Assembly (NCBI RefSeq): GCF_001704415.2
Contig: NC_030820.1
Location: 41,708,036-41,772,035 of the forward strand
Length of the DNA stretch: 64,000 bases
Direction: 5' to 3'
Source of the DNA: Capra hircus
Taxonomy: Eukaryota > Chordata > Mammalia > Artiodactyla > Bovidae
Below the pieces are notes generated by a model that worked only from the letters and a program-made list of their open reading frames with translations, was not told the origin of the DNA and did not search any database. Below, piece after piece: positions 32,040 to 42,152 of this stretch (its first letter is position 1; each line of letters starts with the position of its first letter). Position numbers and translations under genes: made by a program.

Positions 32040-32250
32040 CTTCCCTGGTGGCTCAGATGATAAAGAATCCACCTGCAATGCAGGAGACCTGGATTCTATC
32101 CCTGGGTTGGGAAGATCCCCTGGAGGAGGGCATGGCAACCCACTCAAGTATTCTTGCCTGGAGAATCCCCGTGGACAGAGGAGCCTGGTGGGGCTGCTGT
32201 CCATGGGGTCACAAAGAGTCAGACATGACTGAGTGACTAAGCACAAAAGT
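32040..32250 (+). mobile_element. SINE Bov-tA
   Basis: Full-length sense Bov-tA (CTTCCCTGGTGGCTCAGATG to GACTGAGTGACTAAGCACAA) inserted into the HAL1/L1 element. Confidence 0.97.
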
Positions 32251-32336
32251 ATTCTTCAGGCTAAAGGGAAATAATACCTAGTGGATAAATGACTCCAAAG
32301 GAAGGAAAGAAAACATTTGAAATATTAAAGGATTAA
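32251..32336 (+). mobile_element. HAL1/L1 ORF1-region element, part 3
   Basis: TATTCTTCAGGCTAAAGGGA and ATAATACCTAGTGGATAAAT match the familiar end of ORF1 (TTCTTCAGGCAGAAGGAAAA, then ATACCAGATGG), confirming the register. Confidence 0.7.
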
Positions 32337-32576
32337 TTGCCTGGAAAGTCCCATGGATGGAGGAGCCTGGAAGGCTGCAGTCCATGGGGTCGCTGGGAGT
32401 CAGGACAACTGACCATCTTCACTTTCACTTTTCACTTTCATGCACTGGAGAAGAAAATGGCAACCCACTCCAGTGCTCTTGCCTGGAGAATCCCAGGGAC
32501 AGGGGAGCCTGGTGGGCTGCCATCTATGGGGTTGCACAGAATCGGACACAACTGAAGCGACTTAGCAGCAGCAGCA
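32337..32576 (+). mobile_element. SINE Bov-A2, 5'-truncated
   Basis: Begins inside the first Bov-A body (GCCTGGAAAGTCCCATGGAT), has the CACTTTCACTTTTCACTTTC linker, a complete second Bov-A body, and an AGCAGCAGC tail. Confidence 0.95.
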
Positions 32577-32618
32577 TCAATTTGAAGATTATATACTTTT
32601 TCTTCTTATAACTTTCTT

Positions 32619-32635
32619 AAAAGATACTTGAATGT
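32619..32635. repeat. L1 target-site duplication, left
   Basis: AAAAGATACTTGAATGT, repeated perfectly at 32,875-32,891. Confidence 0.93.
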
Positions 32636-32874
32636 GGGGAGGGTGCAGAATAGGTGAGGAAGAGATGCAAACTTCCAATTTAAAATAAATAAAGCTGTGG
32701 GAATGTAATGTACTGCCTAAGGAATATGGTCAAGAAAATTATAATAACTTTGTGTAGGGACAGATGGTTACTAAAATCATTGTGGTGATCATTTCATTAG
32801 GTATGCAAATGTCGCATCACTTTAGCTCCCTGGAGACTAACATAATATTGCACATCAACTGTATTTCAACTAAC
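32636..32874 (+). mobile_element. 5'-truncated L1 3' end with exact TSD
   Basis: Only 239 bp of an L1 3' end (GGAATGTAATGTACTGCCTA, GGTGATCATTTCATTAGGTA, CACATCAACTGTATTTCAAC) flanked by a perfect 17-bp target-site duplication. It is inserted into the HAL1-type element, so it is the younger of the two. Confidence 0.9.
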
Positions 32875-32891
32875 AAAAGATACTTGAATGT
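32875..32891. repeat. L1 target-site duplication, right
   Basis: A perfect copy of 32,619-32,635. Confidence 0.93.
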
Positions 32892-33550
32892 TCAAGGAAA
32901 ATAGAATAACATGATGCTAAGGGCTATAACATATTTAAAAGGAAAAATGTGATAAAAATATGAATTATATGGTGTAACTGGAATTATTCTGCTGTAATAT
33001 TTGAACATGTTCTATAAAATGATGCAAAGTTAATTATTTGTAGACTGTGGCAAATGAAAATGCATGGTGAAATTTTTAGAAAAACCATTAAAAAATTAAA
33101 GTGTAGTAGACAAAAAAAATTAAGATACTAATAATGTGATTAGCTCAAAGGAAACTGCCTAAGAAAGAAATAAGAAATAAAAAATGAGAACCCAATAGTA
33201 AAAACTCAATTAGTAAAAGTGGTTAAGGTAGATAAGTATAATATATATTTATAGTTATAAATATGTTATACATGTATATGAATATGATAGCTTACATCAT
33301 ATATATATATACTTATATATAAACATAATGTGTATTACATATAAGATAATTTATGAAATATAAGACTTTGTCACTCAAAGACGGGAATCAAGCTTCACCT
33401 AATCGACCCACTGAAACTATGTTAAATGTAAGAAAAATGCAGCCTAAGAATACTTCTCACTGGTGATCAGTGGTGAGACTAATAAAAGCATTGCATCCAA
33501 AAAACAAGAACAGGCTGCTATAAAAAAGATACATTCAGAGAATAAGGTAG
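32892..33550 (+). mobile_element. HAL1-type 3' part with AT-rich tracts
   Basis: ATGATGCTAAGGGCTATAAC, ATTTAAAAGGAAAAATGTGA and GTAGACTGTGGCAAATGAAA resemble the unique 3' half of HAL1 elements. It includes a TA-rich low-complexity stretch at about 33,235-33,360 (CATCATATATATATATACTT). It is strongly decayed; the right limit is approximate. Confidence 0.6.
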
Positions 33551-34559
33551 CAGGCCGGAAAAGTTAAACCTCTATTGCTAATAGTTTATGCACATGTACA
33601 TATGTGCGTGTGTGTGTGAAAAGCAGAGCAGACAGTAGTAAACAGAGTCACACAAACACAACCAGGAAGTATTCTTCTAGAAAGAAGAATATAAAGGTGA
33701 AACTGTCCACTTTCCAAGGCCCTAGAGACAGAGCTCAGTTTAACTGAGATCCCAGACTCCACCCCAGCCTGCATCCTGCCACCACCTAGGAAACTGTCTT
33801 CTTTCCTCCCAAGACCCTTCCACTGGCTTTCCCTCCATGCAGACTTCCTGTAAGCAAAAGAACTGCAGTTTACATCCTACTGAGATACAGGGGGTGGAGG
33901 GCTTGCAGATCGGAGGATACGAGGGTAAAAACACCAAGGAACTCGTGGCATGGGAGTTCTTGATATTCTATTCAGATCTACAGCAAAACAATGCACTTCA
34001 TGCTTTTTCTAATCACTTCCGAGACAGGTAGAGACAGCCCAGAACCAAGGAAGGTCAGGACCCCTCCTCAAGAGCCCTGAGCTCCTAAGAACCCCCGAAG
34101 AGACAGCCCTGAGCAACTGTCCTAGGAGGCTGGCAAGAGGTGGAGGCAGGGGCATTGGGATCCCTGAGCAAACAGAAGAGGATCCCCTCTGTCCCCTCCC
34201 TCACTCACCAGATTCCCCTCCCTGTGGGGAGGCCCCAGCAACCGCCCTCCCCTTCCCCACCTTCATTCTGTTTTTCTCCTGAATAAATTGGGAGTGGGGT
34301 GAATGAACCTTCTTTGAAAGAAATTATGTAACTCTGCATTTTTTTCTTGACTGCAAAAAAGCCTTAGGGCAAAACTGTACGATGAAAAGGAAATGATTAA
34401 CAACCATAATTTGTGCTTCTGAATTCCAACTCCAAATATTTGTCCACTTAAGAACTCCGATAGAATCAACAGACCGAGTTGGGGGACTAATGAGGGCACC
34501 GAAGGCGGCTTGGTAACAACTCCACACAAAACCCAGCCAAGCTGCCACTGGCAACGATC
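33551..34559. other. 1 kb single-copy stretch
   Basis: It begins with a short GTGCGTGTGTGTGTG run near 33,605. There is an AATAAA at about 34,281 in GC-rich surroundings, without a supported transcript. No gene or repeat was recognised. Confidence 0.4.
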
Positions 34560-35090
34560 AGGAGAAAAGGAGATGGCATTCAGGAATGCAAACATAATAA
34601 AAGACCCGGGAATAAACCAGTTAAGAAATTCATAGACAGCGGTTTAAAAAAACCCATACATGCATGATTTGGCCTCCCGTTACAGAAGGGCAAGGACGTG
34701 GGAACAAGAAACATGCGGATATGCCCAGTGCTATAAAAGTGGAAATACCTTTAAACCCATCAGTAAACTTACAAATTGCTATCAAAATCCTATGGTGATT
34801 TTTAATGAACCTTGGCAAGGTGTCTATAAAGTTCGTATGGAAAAGAGAATATAAAAGAAGAGGAAGAATTTTTAAAACATCAGTATTAATGAGATGCCTG
34901 CCATACCAGATGTGAAAGCAGCCTCAGCAGTCAGAGTAGTGAAATCTGGGTGGTGATGACCCAGGTCCAGACAAACGCAGGAGCCAGAGAAGACAGATAT
35001 TCCCGGAAGAGATCCCTACGTGATGCAAATAGGATGTGCAAAAATGGGGAAAAGATGGATCCTTCAGTACATTGTACTTTGGCAAATCCA
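34560..35090 (+). mobile_element. Old L1 ORF2 fragment
   Basis: ACTTACAAATTGCTATCAAA, TCCTATGGTGATTTTTAATG and AGTTCGTATGGAAAAGAGAA, then CCATACCAGATGTGAAAGCA follow the thumb-to-C-terminal part of ORF2. No open frame remains. It appears to continue right of the LTR at 35,095. Confidence 0.65.
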
Positions 35091-35094
35091 TTCC

Positions 35095-35524
35095 GTTTTG
35101 TGGTAAGCAGAATAATAGTCCCCATGCTACCCCCTATACTTTATGACCTTTCATGACGGGAGGAACTTCAGAGATTCTATTAAGTTCATGGACCTTGAAA
35201 TGGAGAACTGATCCCAGACCCCTGGGGCTCAAACCAAACCCGAGAGCCTTTGAAAGTGAAACTGTCCTGGCTGATGCCAGCCACAGAGACACCGAAGGAC
35301 GAAGGGTCCTGAGATAGAGGAGCAGTGGCCCCTCCAGGGGCTGAAAAGGCGAGAGCCTGTCCTCCCCGAGGCCCCAGAAAGGAAAGGGTTCCCCCCACAA
35401 CCTCCTCTTGGTCCAGTGAGCCCTGTGGGACTCCTGGTCTACAGCGCTGTGACACAGTAATTCCAGTGATGTAAGCCACAAAGTCTTTGGTAACTTGTTA
35501 CAACAGCAACAGTAAACTAATACA
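35095..35524 (+). mobile_element. MLT1/MaLR-type solo LTR
   Basis: Left end TGGTAAGCAGAATAATAGTC and right end GTAACTTGTTACAACAGCAA, CAGTAAACTAATACAAC follow the ERVL-MaLR LTR pattern (TAATAGTCCCC near the start, then TAAGCCACAAAGTCTTTGGT near the end). No internal retroviral sequence is adjacent, so it is a solo LTR, inserted into the older L1. Confidence 0.8.
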
Positions 35525-35598
35525 ACTTTGAAAAAGTACGGTTTCTATCATTCTACATATGAAGATAAATTCTAGGTTCATTATTGAGTCAAACATAA

Positions 35599-35814
35599 GG
35601 CTTCCTTGGTAGCCCAGATGGTAGAGAATCTGCCTGCAATGCAGGAGACCCAGGTTCAATCTCTGGGTTGGGAAGATCTCCTGGAGAAGGGAATGGCAAC
35701 CCACTTCAGTATTCTTGCCTGGAAAATCCCATGGACAGAGGAACCTGGTGGGCTATAGTCCACAGGGTCGCAAAGAGTCAGACACAGCTGAGCGACTAAC
35801 ACTTTCACTTTTTC
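35599..35814 (+). mobile_element. SINE Bov-tA
   Basis: Full-length sense Bov-tA (GGCTTCCTTGGTAGCCCAGA to GCGACTAACACTTTCACTTT). Confidence 0.97.
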
Positions 35815-36250
35815 ATAACAAAACATCTGGTTTGAGAGTTACAGACACACATGTCAGTGAAATGTGCACAGTGAGGCCGGAAGAGAATGAAAGCAGCTTC
35901 AGTAGGATGTGTGTACACCCTTGAGGTGAGAGAAAGCCCTCTCAGCCACACAGGAAGCAAGATAACAAAAAGATGGATAAATTTGACTTTGAAAAAATTT
36001 TTTAAATGTTCTCAGGGACAAAACAAAATGAACAAGAGCAGCCTGGCATATATACTTGACAAAGTGATTTCTAGCATATGTAATTGGATAGCATATGTAA
36101 CAGGAATAGTATCTTTATTATACAAAAAAATGTATAATCTTTATTTATCTTTATAGCACAAAAATATTGTACTACAATATTAAAGAAAAATAACAGCAAC
36201 TGGATGGAAAAAATTATAGAGTATGAGAGTAGGTAATTCCCCAAATAAGC
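35815..36250 (+). mobile_element. L1 ORF2 3' part
   Basis: GAAGCAAGATAACAAAAAGA, GGATAAATTTGACTTTGAAA and GGGACAAAACAAAATGAACA resemble the end of ORF2. It is probably part of the same old L1 as 34,560-35,090. The AT-rich 3' half is hard to place. Confidence 0.6.
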
Positions 36251-36262
36251 AATTTACATAGC
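36251..36262. repeat. Bov-A2 target-site duplication, left
   Basis: AATTTACATAGC, exact copy at 36,534-36,545. Confidence 0.9.
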
Positions 36263-36533
36263 CGCTGCTGCTAAGTCACTTCAGTCATGTCCGACTCTGT
36301 GCGACCCCATAGACAGAAGCCTACCAGGCTCCTCTGTCCCTGGGATTCTCCAGGCAAGAACACTGGAGTGGGTTGCCATTTCCTTCTCCAATGCATGAAA
36401 GTGAAAAGTGAAAGTGAAGTTGCTCAGTCGTGTCCGACTCTTAGCGACTCCATGGACTTCAGACCACCAGGCCCCTCTGTCCATGGGATTTCCCAGGCAA
36501 GAGTACTGGAGTGGGGTGCCATTGCCTTCTCCG
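36263..36533 (-). mobile_element. SINE Bov-A2, antisense
   Basis: Complete antisense dimer: GCTGCTGCTAAGTCACTTCA (tail side), GAAAGTGAAAAGTGAAAGTG linker, and the second body ending in GCCATTGCCTTCTCC. It is bracketed by the exact 12-bp duplication. Confidence 0.97.
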
Positions 36534-36545
36534 AATTTACATAGC
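36534..36545. repeat. Bov-A2 target-site duplication, right
   Basis: Exact copy of 36,251-36,262. Confidence 0.9.
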
Positions 36546-37238
36546 TAGGAAATATATAGAAAAGAATGGAATCCAGGAAATAGTAATGAAATTGACAAAG
36601 AAAATCAAAAGTGCCATCAAATGGCAAAACTTTCAAATATTGATAACTGTTACTGATTGAACATTAGAGATTTTTCTTTTTTCTTTCATGGTATGTAAGT
36701 ATATGAAAAGATATGACAATGAAGAAAGTAAAACATTTTTTAATCTGGCTTATGCTATGGTTGAGTCAACCCTAATTCTTTTCCTTCTGTTATACAAGAC
36801 AAACACATGAGCACATGCACATACATGTCCCTGCACACCCATGCACGCACTGACGACAGGCACAGGCCTGCACAGACAGACACGCTAAGGTCAGAGCTGC
36901 TGAGCTGAGTCTGAAGGGTCTAAAATTCCAGAGGTGAGAAGTCAGATGCCCAAGGCTTAACTCTGCCATGTTTGCAAAGTGTGTAAGCCTCCTGCCTGGA
37001 GAGACCTCAGAGCACATCCAGGGGAGACCTGCTTTGATTCTTGCTGCCCACGTGCCCTTGCCCTGTGGCTGGTGGGTTCTTCCAGACACTAGTGGTAATA
37101 CTTTGCTTTTGTCCTTTTCCCTTGTCCAGGGAGCTTTGAAGGGACTTTGTGGGTGGGATAAAATAAAACTTGAAGTTTATTCAACTGAAACATCTCTTGT
37201 GAGATTCTCTGCCTGGGACACAGCACCTGAGTCTAATT
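36546..37238. other. L1 remnant then single-copy stretch
   Basis: The first 110 bases look like further old L1. The 36,790-36,880 part is CA-rich (ACACATGAGCACATGCACAT). The 37,090-37,238 part contains ATAAAATAAAACTTG followed by a T-rich region and could be an LTR end, but no family could be assigned. Confidence 0.35.
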
Positions 37239-37251
37239 AAAGGAGTCAAAG

Positions 37252-37789
37252 TAAGAAAACCACAGCATTATTCATAGTAGCCAGTATGTGGTAGCAACCT
37301 AGATATCCATCAACAAATGAATGGATAAAGACCTTGTGGTACATATATAAAGCGGAATGTTACTCAACCATAAACAGGAACAACATTGGGTCATTTGTGG
37401 TGATGGATGGACCTAGAGTCTGTCATACAGAGTGAAGTAAGTCAGAAGGAGAAAACCAAATATAGCATATTAATGCATACACATGGAATCTAGAAAAATG
37501 GTGCTGATGAACTTGTTTATAAGGCAGGAATAGAGACACAAACGCAGAGAACAGATTTGCGGACACAGTAGGGGAAGGAGAGGGTATCACTGACATGAAC
37601 ACACTGCTGCATGTGAAATAGCTAGCTTAAGGGGAGCTGCCGTGACAGCCTAGAAGGGTGGGATGGGGTGGGTGGAGCGAGGGGATATGTGTAAACTTTA
37701 CAGCTTATTCATGTCGCTGTACAACAGAAACTAACACAATACTGTAAAGAAACCATACTCCAATTAAAGGAAGAAAATAATAAAAATTA
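37252..37789 (+). mobile_element. Ruminant L1 3' UTR with TSD
   Basis: Sense L1 3' end: GTAGCAACCTAGATATCCAT, GGTGATGGATGGACCTAGAG, TACAGAGTGAAGTAAGTCAG and CTGTACAACAGAAACTAACA to an A-rich tail. It is flanked by AAAGGAGTCAAAGTAA (37,239-37,254) and AAAGGACTCAAGGTAA (37,790-37,805), two mismatches in 16, so the left copy overlaps the approximate start. Confidence 0.93.
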
Positions 37790-37805
37790 AAAGGACTCAA
37801 GGTAA

Positions 37806-38584
37806 AACTTGAGAACCCAGCCTCCAGCCTCTCCACACCGCAAAGAGAGAGAAGTCAGCTCCTTGGGGCAGTGTGAGTCCGCGCGGCATTTGGCAGAGTG
37901 ACGGCATCCCGGCTGTTCCTGCAGGAGAAGAGAGATGTCACTGCAGCTTGGTTTATCCCAAGAAGGAGGAAACTGGAAATAAGCCAACTGTTCACGGATG
38001 CAGCGAATGCTGAGTACATGATGCTTCAGCAGGACATCCTACATTGTGTGCTTGCACCACGGGCCTCCTTCCACAGGCTGCCCACCCGCCGTTCAAGGAC
38101 AGAGGGAGGGGGCCTCCACTGCAGCCATTAAACATATTCAGTGCAGATGACAGGGGCTTCAGCAGGTGCTGGCCCGGGGCACCCTCACCTGCCTGCAGGT
38201 GCCCCTTCCTCCTCAAGCAAAGCCATGCATCAGCAGGTGTGTGGGAGGAACAGACAGCAGAGTCCCTCTCACAAGAAATCATGAAGGGAGCTGCTGCATT
38301 CTGTCACTTCCAAGGATGGGAAACTGGAATTTCCCCAAACGAGCAGAAGACGCAGTGTGAAGCTTCAAGCTTCGGCTTTGAACCGCTTGCTAAGCTTGCA
38401 GCGCTGGATGCTGTATGTGACTCTCTGAACTGGCTGTCCACTTTACAGAAATGTGTACATGATGGAAGTGGGTAAATACATGTGGAACACCTGCTGGTGC
38501 AGAACATGCCACAAAAGCCTGGTGCCTTTTCTCCCCGGAGTCTGTCTCTGGAGTCAGCCATGGGCCAAATCCCACCCACCACCT
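37806..38584. other. Single-copy stretch
   Basis: No gene was recognised. A 143-codon plus frame (38,044-38,475) overlaps a 96-codon minus frame (37,992-38,282) and shows no domain. Composition is even. Confidence 0.42.
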
Positions 38585-38701
38585 GTTTCTGTAAATATTT
38601 TATTGGAAAGCAGCCAACCCCCTTGTTATGCATTGTCTATGGCTGTTTTGAGCTATGGGGGCAGAGTTGAGAGTTCACATCAGAGAACATCTGGCCCACC
38701 A
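38585..38701 (-). mobile_element. Old hAT-type DNA transposon fragment, left piece
   Basis: TTTCTGTAAATATTTTATTG, GCATTGTCTATGGCTGTTTT, GGGGCAGAGTTGAGAGTTCA and GAACATCTGGCCCAC follow a common mammalian DNA transposon relic (AATAAAGTTTTATTGGAACA, CTATGGCTGCTTTC, GTATGGCCCGCAAAG). It resumes at about 39,437 after two insertions. Confidence 0.55.
38691..38701. repeat. Target-site copy 1 of 3
   Basis: CTGGCCCACCA occurs here and at 39,226-39,236. A shorter CTGGCCCAC recurs at 39,437-39,445, so three copies separate two consecutive insertions. Confidence 0.85.
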
Positions 38702-39225
38702 TTTCTTTTTTTTGATTAATTTTTATTGGTGTATAGTTGATTTACAATGTTGTATTGGTTTCTATTGTACAGCAAAGTGCGTCAGTTTTGTATGGATATA
38801 GATATATGTATACACACTCTCTTTTAGCTTCTGCTCCCGCCTAGGCTATTATGGACTATGGAGTAGAGCTCCCTGTGCTGTACGGTAGGTCTTTATCAGT
38901 CATCTGTTTTCTATGTAGTAGGATGTATGTGTAAGCCCTAATCTCCCAGTTTATCCTGCCCCCACCCTTACCCCTTGATAACCAAGTTTGTTTTCTACAT
39001 CTGTGACTCTGTTTTGTAAATATGTTCATTTGTACTATGTATTTAGATTCCACATATATGCGATATCATATGATATTTTTCTTTGTCTGTCTTACTTCAC
39101 TCAACGTGCCAATATCTAGATCCATCCACGTCTCTGCAAATGGCACTATTTCATTTTTTGTGGCTGAGCAGTATTGCATTGTATGTATTTCCACATGGAT
39201 AAAGATCCATTCCTTCACCAATGGA
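38702..39225 (-). mobile_element. Ruminant L1 3' UTR, antisense, with TSD
   Basis: T-rich tail at the left, then ATTTTTATTGGTGTATAGTT, TGATTTACAATGTTGTATTG, GGAGTAGAGCTCCCTGTGCT and TAGATCCATCCACGTCTCTG. 5'-truncated at the right, with an exact 11-bp target-site duplication. Confidence 0.95.
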
Positions 39226-39236
39226 CTGGCCCACCA

Positions 39237-39436
39237 GGTCTTAAAATCCACGCATATTTCTGGAAAGATCTAAGAGAAATTGGTGACATCGTTTGCTTCC
39301 AGGGAAGAGAATTGGCTGGTTGGGGGCCACAGAGAGAGATTTTTAGGTGACTGTCCCTTTGCATTTTTTATTGTTTTATGATTTACCTATTCATAAAACC
39401 AGATAAAGTTTAAATTAAAGATTAAAAAATATATAT
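39237..39436 (+). mobile_element. L1-like 3' end, sense, second insertion at the site
   Basis: CTTCCAGGGAAGAGAATTGG, GAGAGAGATTTTTAGGTGAC and CATTTTTTATTGTTTTATGA, then an A-rich end (AAATTAAAGATTAAAAAATA), like an old L1/retroposon 3' end. It is bounded on both sides by CTGGCCCAC. Confidence 0.5.
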
Positions 39437-40406
39437 CTGGCCCACAAGCCAAAGATACGCACGTCTTGCTCTAAGCGAAAGAAAGTCCCTGGACGATCAG
39501 AGGTTTTTGCCATCTCCCTATCTTTCCTCAAGTGAGTGTCACAAAATGACTGCACGAGTGTGAAAATATGGAGTGTCCATTTATGATATGGGCCTTCTTC
39601 ATACTTTTACTGGTAATTGCACTTTCAACTTCATCTAAGTCATTTTCTATTGGAGTGTGTCAGAATATGATAATAAACTGAATTTCCTAATGTTTTAGAT
39701 TTCGTGCATCTTTTATTGAAAGAAGGCTCTAAACTCTTTCAATATATTCTCAAAAAGACAGTTTTAGTCAAGGCACATCTTGTCAAGTAGGGTATGCTCG
39801 GCTGCGAGGAACAGAGCTCACGACCCAAAGTGCTTTAAGAACGCGGTGCTGATTGACTTCACAACCTAGGATGCCCGGAAGTCAGGGCTGTCTACCTGTC
39901 CAGGGGTCCCGTGGCCTCACTGTTGTTAAATCCAAGTTCATGCACCCGACTCACAGTGAGGCAAAACAAACTTAAACATGGGAGTCTGGAGCAGAGCAAA
40001 GAAGGGAGAATGGACAGCTCATGTTCTAAAAGTGGTGTGGGGGCAAGAGTTGCTATAAACACAGTTTGTGGGGAGGGCTGCGTGATGTGTGACTATTCTC
40101 TAGCGGCTGCTAGAAGAACTCAGAGAGAAACATCAAATTGTTTTATACATACCTGGAGGAGGAGCCAGCAGCAGGCTCCATCCTACACTGCTATTTCTCT
40201 CTGTTTTCCTCAACTCCTCTAGCTAGTCACTGCTTGAACCTGCCGTTTGGAACTCAGGGAGGGTCTGGCAGGCTGAAACCTTCCTCCTTCTTAAAAGAAA
40301 CAAGGGACCTGGAGGGGCTTTTATGCCCGGGATGGGGGACCAGGGCCCTGTTTAGTTTCTTTATCAGTGATCGCAGTTCTTTTTATCCTGCTGCTCTGCC
40401 ATCCTC
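39437..40406. other. hAT relic continuation, then single-copy stretch
   Basis: The first 30-40 bases (CTGGCCCACAAGCCAAAGAT) appear to continue the DNA transposon piece from 38,701. The rest has no recognised gene or repeat. The AT-rich part at about 39,560-39,740 (TGATAATAAACTGAATTTCC, CATCTTTTATTGAAAG) could be a conserved element. Confidence 0.4.
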
Positions 40407-40417
40407 GGGGCTTTGGA
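40407..40417. repeat. Bov-tA target-site duplication, left
   Basis: GGGGCTTTGGA, exact copy at 40,632-40,642. Confidence 0.88.
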
Positions 40418-40631
40418 AAGAAAGTGCTAGTCGCTCAGTCATGTCCGACTCTTTGCAACCCCATGGACTGTAGCTCACCAGGCTCCTCTGTCCATGGGAT
40501 TCTCCTGGAAAGAATTCTGGAGTCGGTTGCCATTTCTTCCTCCAAGGGAATCTTAACAACCCAGTGATCGAACCAGGGTCTCCTGCATTACAGGCAGATT
40601 CTTTACCATCTGAGCCACGAGGAAAGCCCTT
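40418..40631 (-). mobile_element. SINE Bov-tA, antisense, with TSD
   Basis: Full-length antisense Bov-tA (GTGCTAGTCGCTCAGTCATG to TTACCATCTGAGCCACGAGG). Confidence 0.97.
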
Positions 40632-40642
40632 GGGGCTTTGGA

Positions 40643-41642
40643 TTATCACCTCTGTGCTGCAAACGGTTCAGCTCTAGACACTCATGAACAAAGACAAGTA
40701 GAATTGGGGAGGGATGGGGAAGCAGGAGCAAGAAAAGTCTTCCCCTCTTCCCCCTCTCCCTTTATAAGAGAGAAATTTTCCCCAGAAATCCTGTAGCAGC
40801 CCTTCACCTCACCTCTTGTTGGTTAGAACCGAGTCACCTGATCTCTGCTGGCTGCCAAGGGTGCTGGAAATGAGTGTCTGGGTTGAGACAGGGACTTGCC
40901 TATTTAGACAAGGGTTTACCTATTTAGACAGGTATTTGCCTATTCAGGAAGGTATTTGAGTTTGATGCCTATCTGGGTTGAGGGAGGTACAGATGCCCCT
41001 GTGAGCAAATGAGAAGAGTCAGAGGTTGGGCAACACGATGCAGGTGGACTCACATCCTGGGTTATCAGGCTGCTAACCCTCCTCTTGGTGGGGCCTAGCC
41101 TCTATACCCCATGCTGTCTGCATGCAGTTTGGAAAGGGGTATTTTCGAAGGTGGTTTTTCAGAAATGGAATGAACTGTGATGGTCCGTCTTGTGCTCAGA
41201 AAATGGGAGCTAATGGGTGTGATCTATGTCCCTCCTCCTGCTTTTCCCCCCGGGTCCCCTGGAATGACAGGACTCCTCACCCAGTGACAGGGCCCCAGCC
41301 AGAAGCCACCATGCTCTGTCCTCTTCTCACTGAGCCCAGCTTCTCCTCCAGGTCGAGGTGGACAAGTGTTTCCCCTTCCCACTGAGCATCAGTCTTGTCC
41401 ATAAGTGAGGATTTTATTGATTTTGGCCAAAGGCCTGCTGCAAGATTTATCAGGAGCCACAGGCTTGTGCAGTCTTCAGAGCTGGAGGGAATTTCAGAGC
41501 CGGGAAGAAGCTATATTTCAGAAGTGGTGTTGACTCATACAAGAAAACCCTGAGGTCTGGGGCCCCACTTCCCCGAGGCAGCTGGTGCATCGTGTCAAGC
41601 TTGCAGTCCTGCTGTGCGAAGAGTCCTCATTATACTGAATGT
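40643..41642. other. 1 kb single-copy stretch with short tandem words
   Basis: No gene was recognised. At about 40,897-40,965 a 20-22 base unit (CCTATTTAGACA with GGTATTTG) is repeated imperfectly three times. Confidence 0.42.
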
Positions 41643-41654
41643 CAAGTTCCCTTC
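41643..41654. repeat. Bov-tA target-site duplication, left
   Basis: CAAGTTCCCTTC, exact copy at 41,874-41,885. Confidence 0.9.
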
Positions 41655-41873
41655 GGAGTTCCCCAGTGGCTCAGTGGTAAATAATCCACCTGCAGTGCAG
41701 GAGACACAAGAGACGTGGGTTCGATCTCTGGGTTGGGAAGATCCCCTGGAGGAAGGAATGGCTACCCACTCCAGTATTCCTACCTGGAGATTCCCATGGA
41801 CAGAGGAGCCTGGCGGCCTACCGTCCATGGGGTCACAAAGAGTTGGACACGACTGAGTACGCACATACACACA
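41655..41873 (+). mobile_element. SINE Bov-tA with exact TSD
   Basis: Sense Bov-tA with a short insertion in the head (CAGGAGACACAAGAGACGTG) and a degraded CA-type tail. It is bracketed by an exact 12-bp duplication. Confidence 0.97.
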
Positions 41874-41885
41874 CAAGTTCCCTTC

Positions 41886-42120
41886 TGACCAAGTGGACAC
41901 ACAGACGAGGATGACAGCCATGCCCCAACATATGTCCACAAGGAGGAGCCTGATATGATGTGAGAGTAACCTGACCTCTACCCAGCTTAGGGAAACACAC
42001 AAATTTAGAAAACAGTTTTTTCAAAAAAAGAGTCACAGAGCCTCCAGACTCCCAAACCACCATTATTAGATGTTGATCCTTGTTGTGTGTTTCTTAAGAG
42101 CATCGTATCTGTAGGTCTGG
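41886..42120. other. Single-copy stretch
   Basis: Nothing recognised. Confidence 0.35.
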
Positions 42121-42152
42121 TGTGTATATATATGTGTGTGTGTGTGTGTGTG
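42121..42152 (+). repeat. (TG)n microsatellite abutting BovB
   Basis: TGTGTATATATA followed by about ten TG units, directly joined to the BovB tail. Confidence 0.95.
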
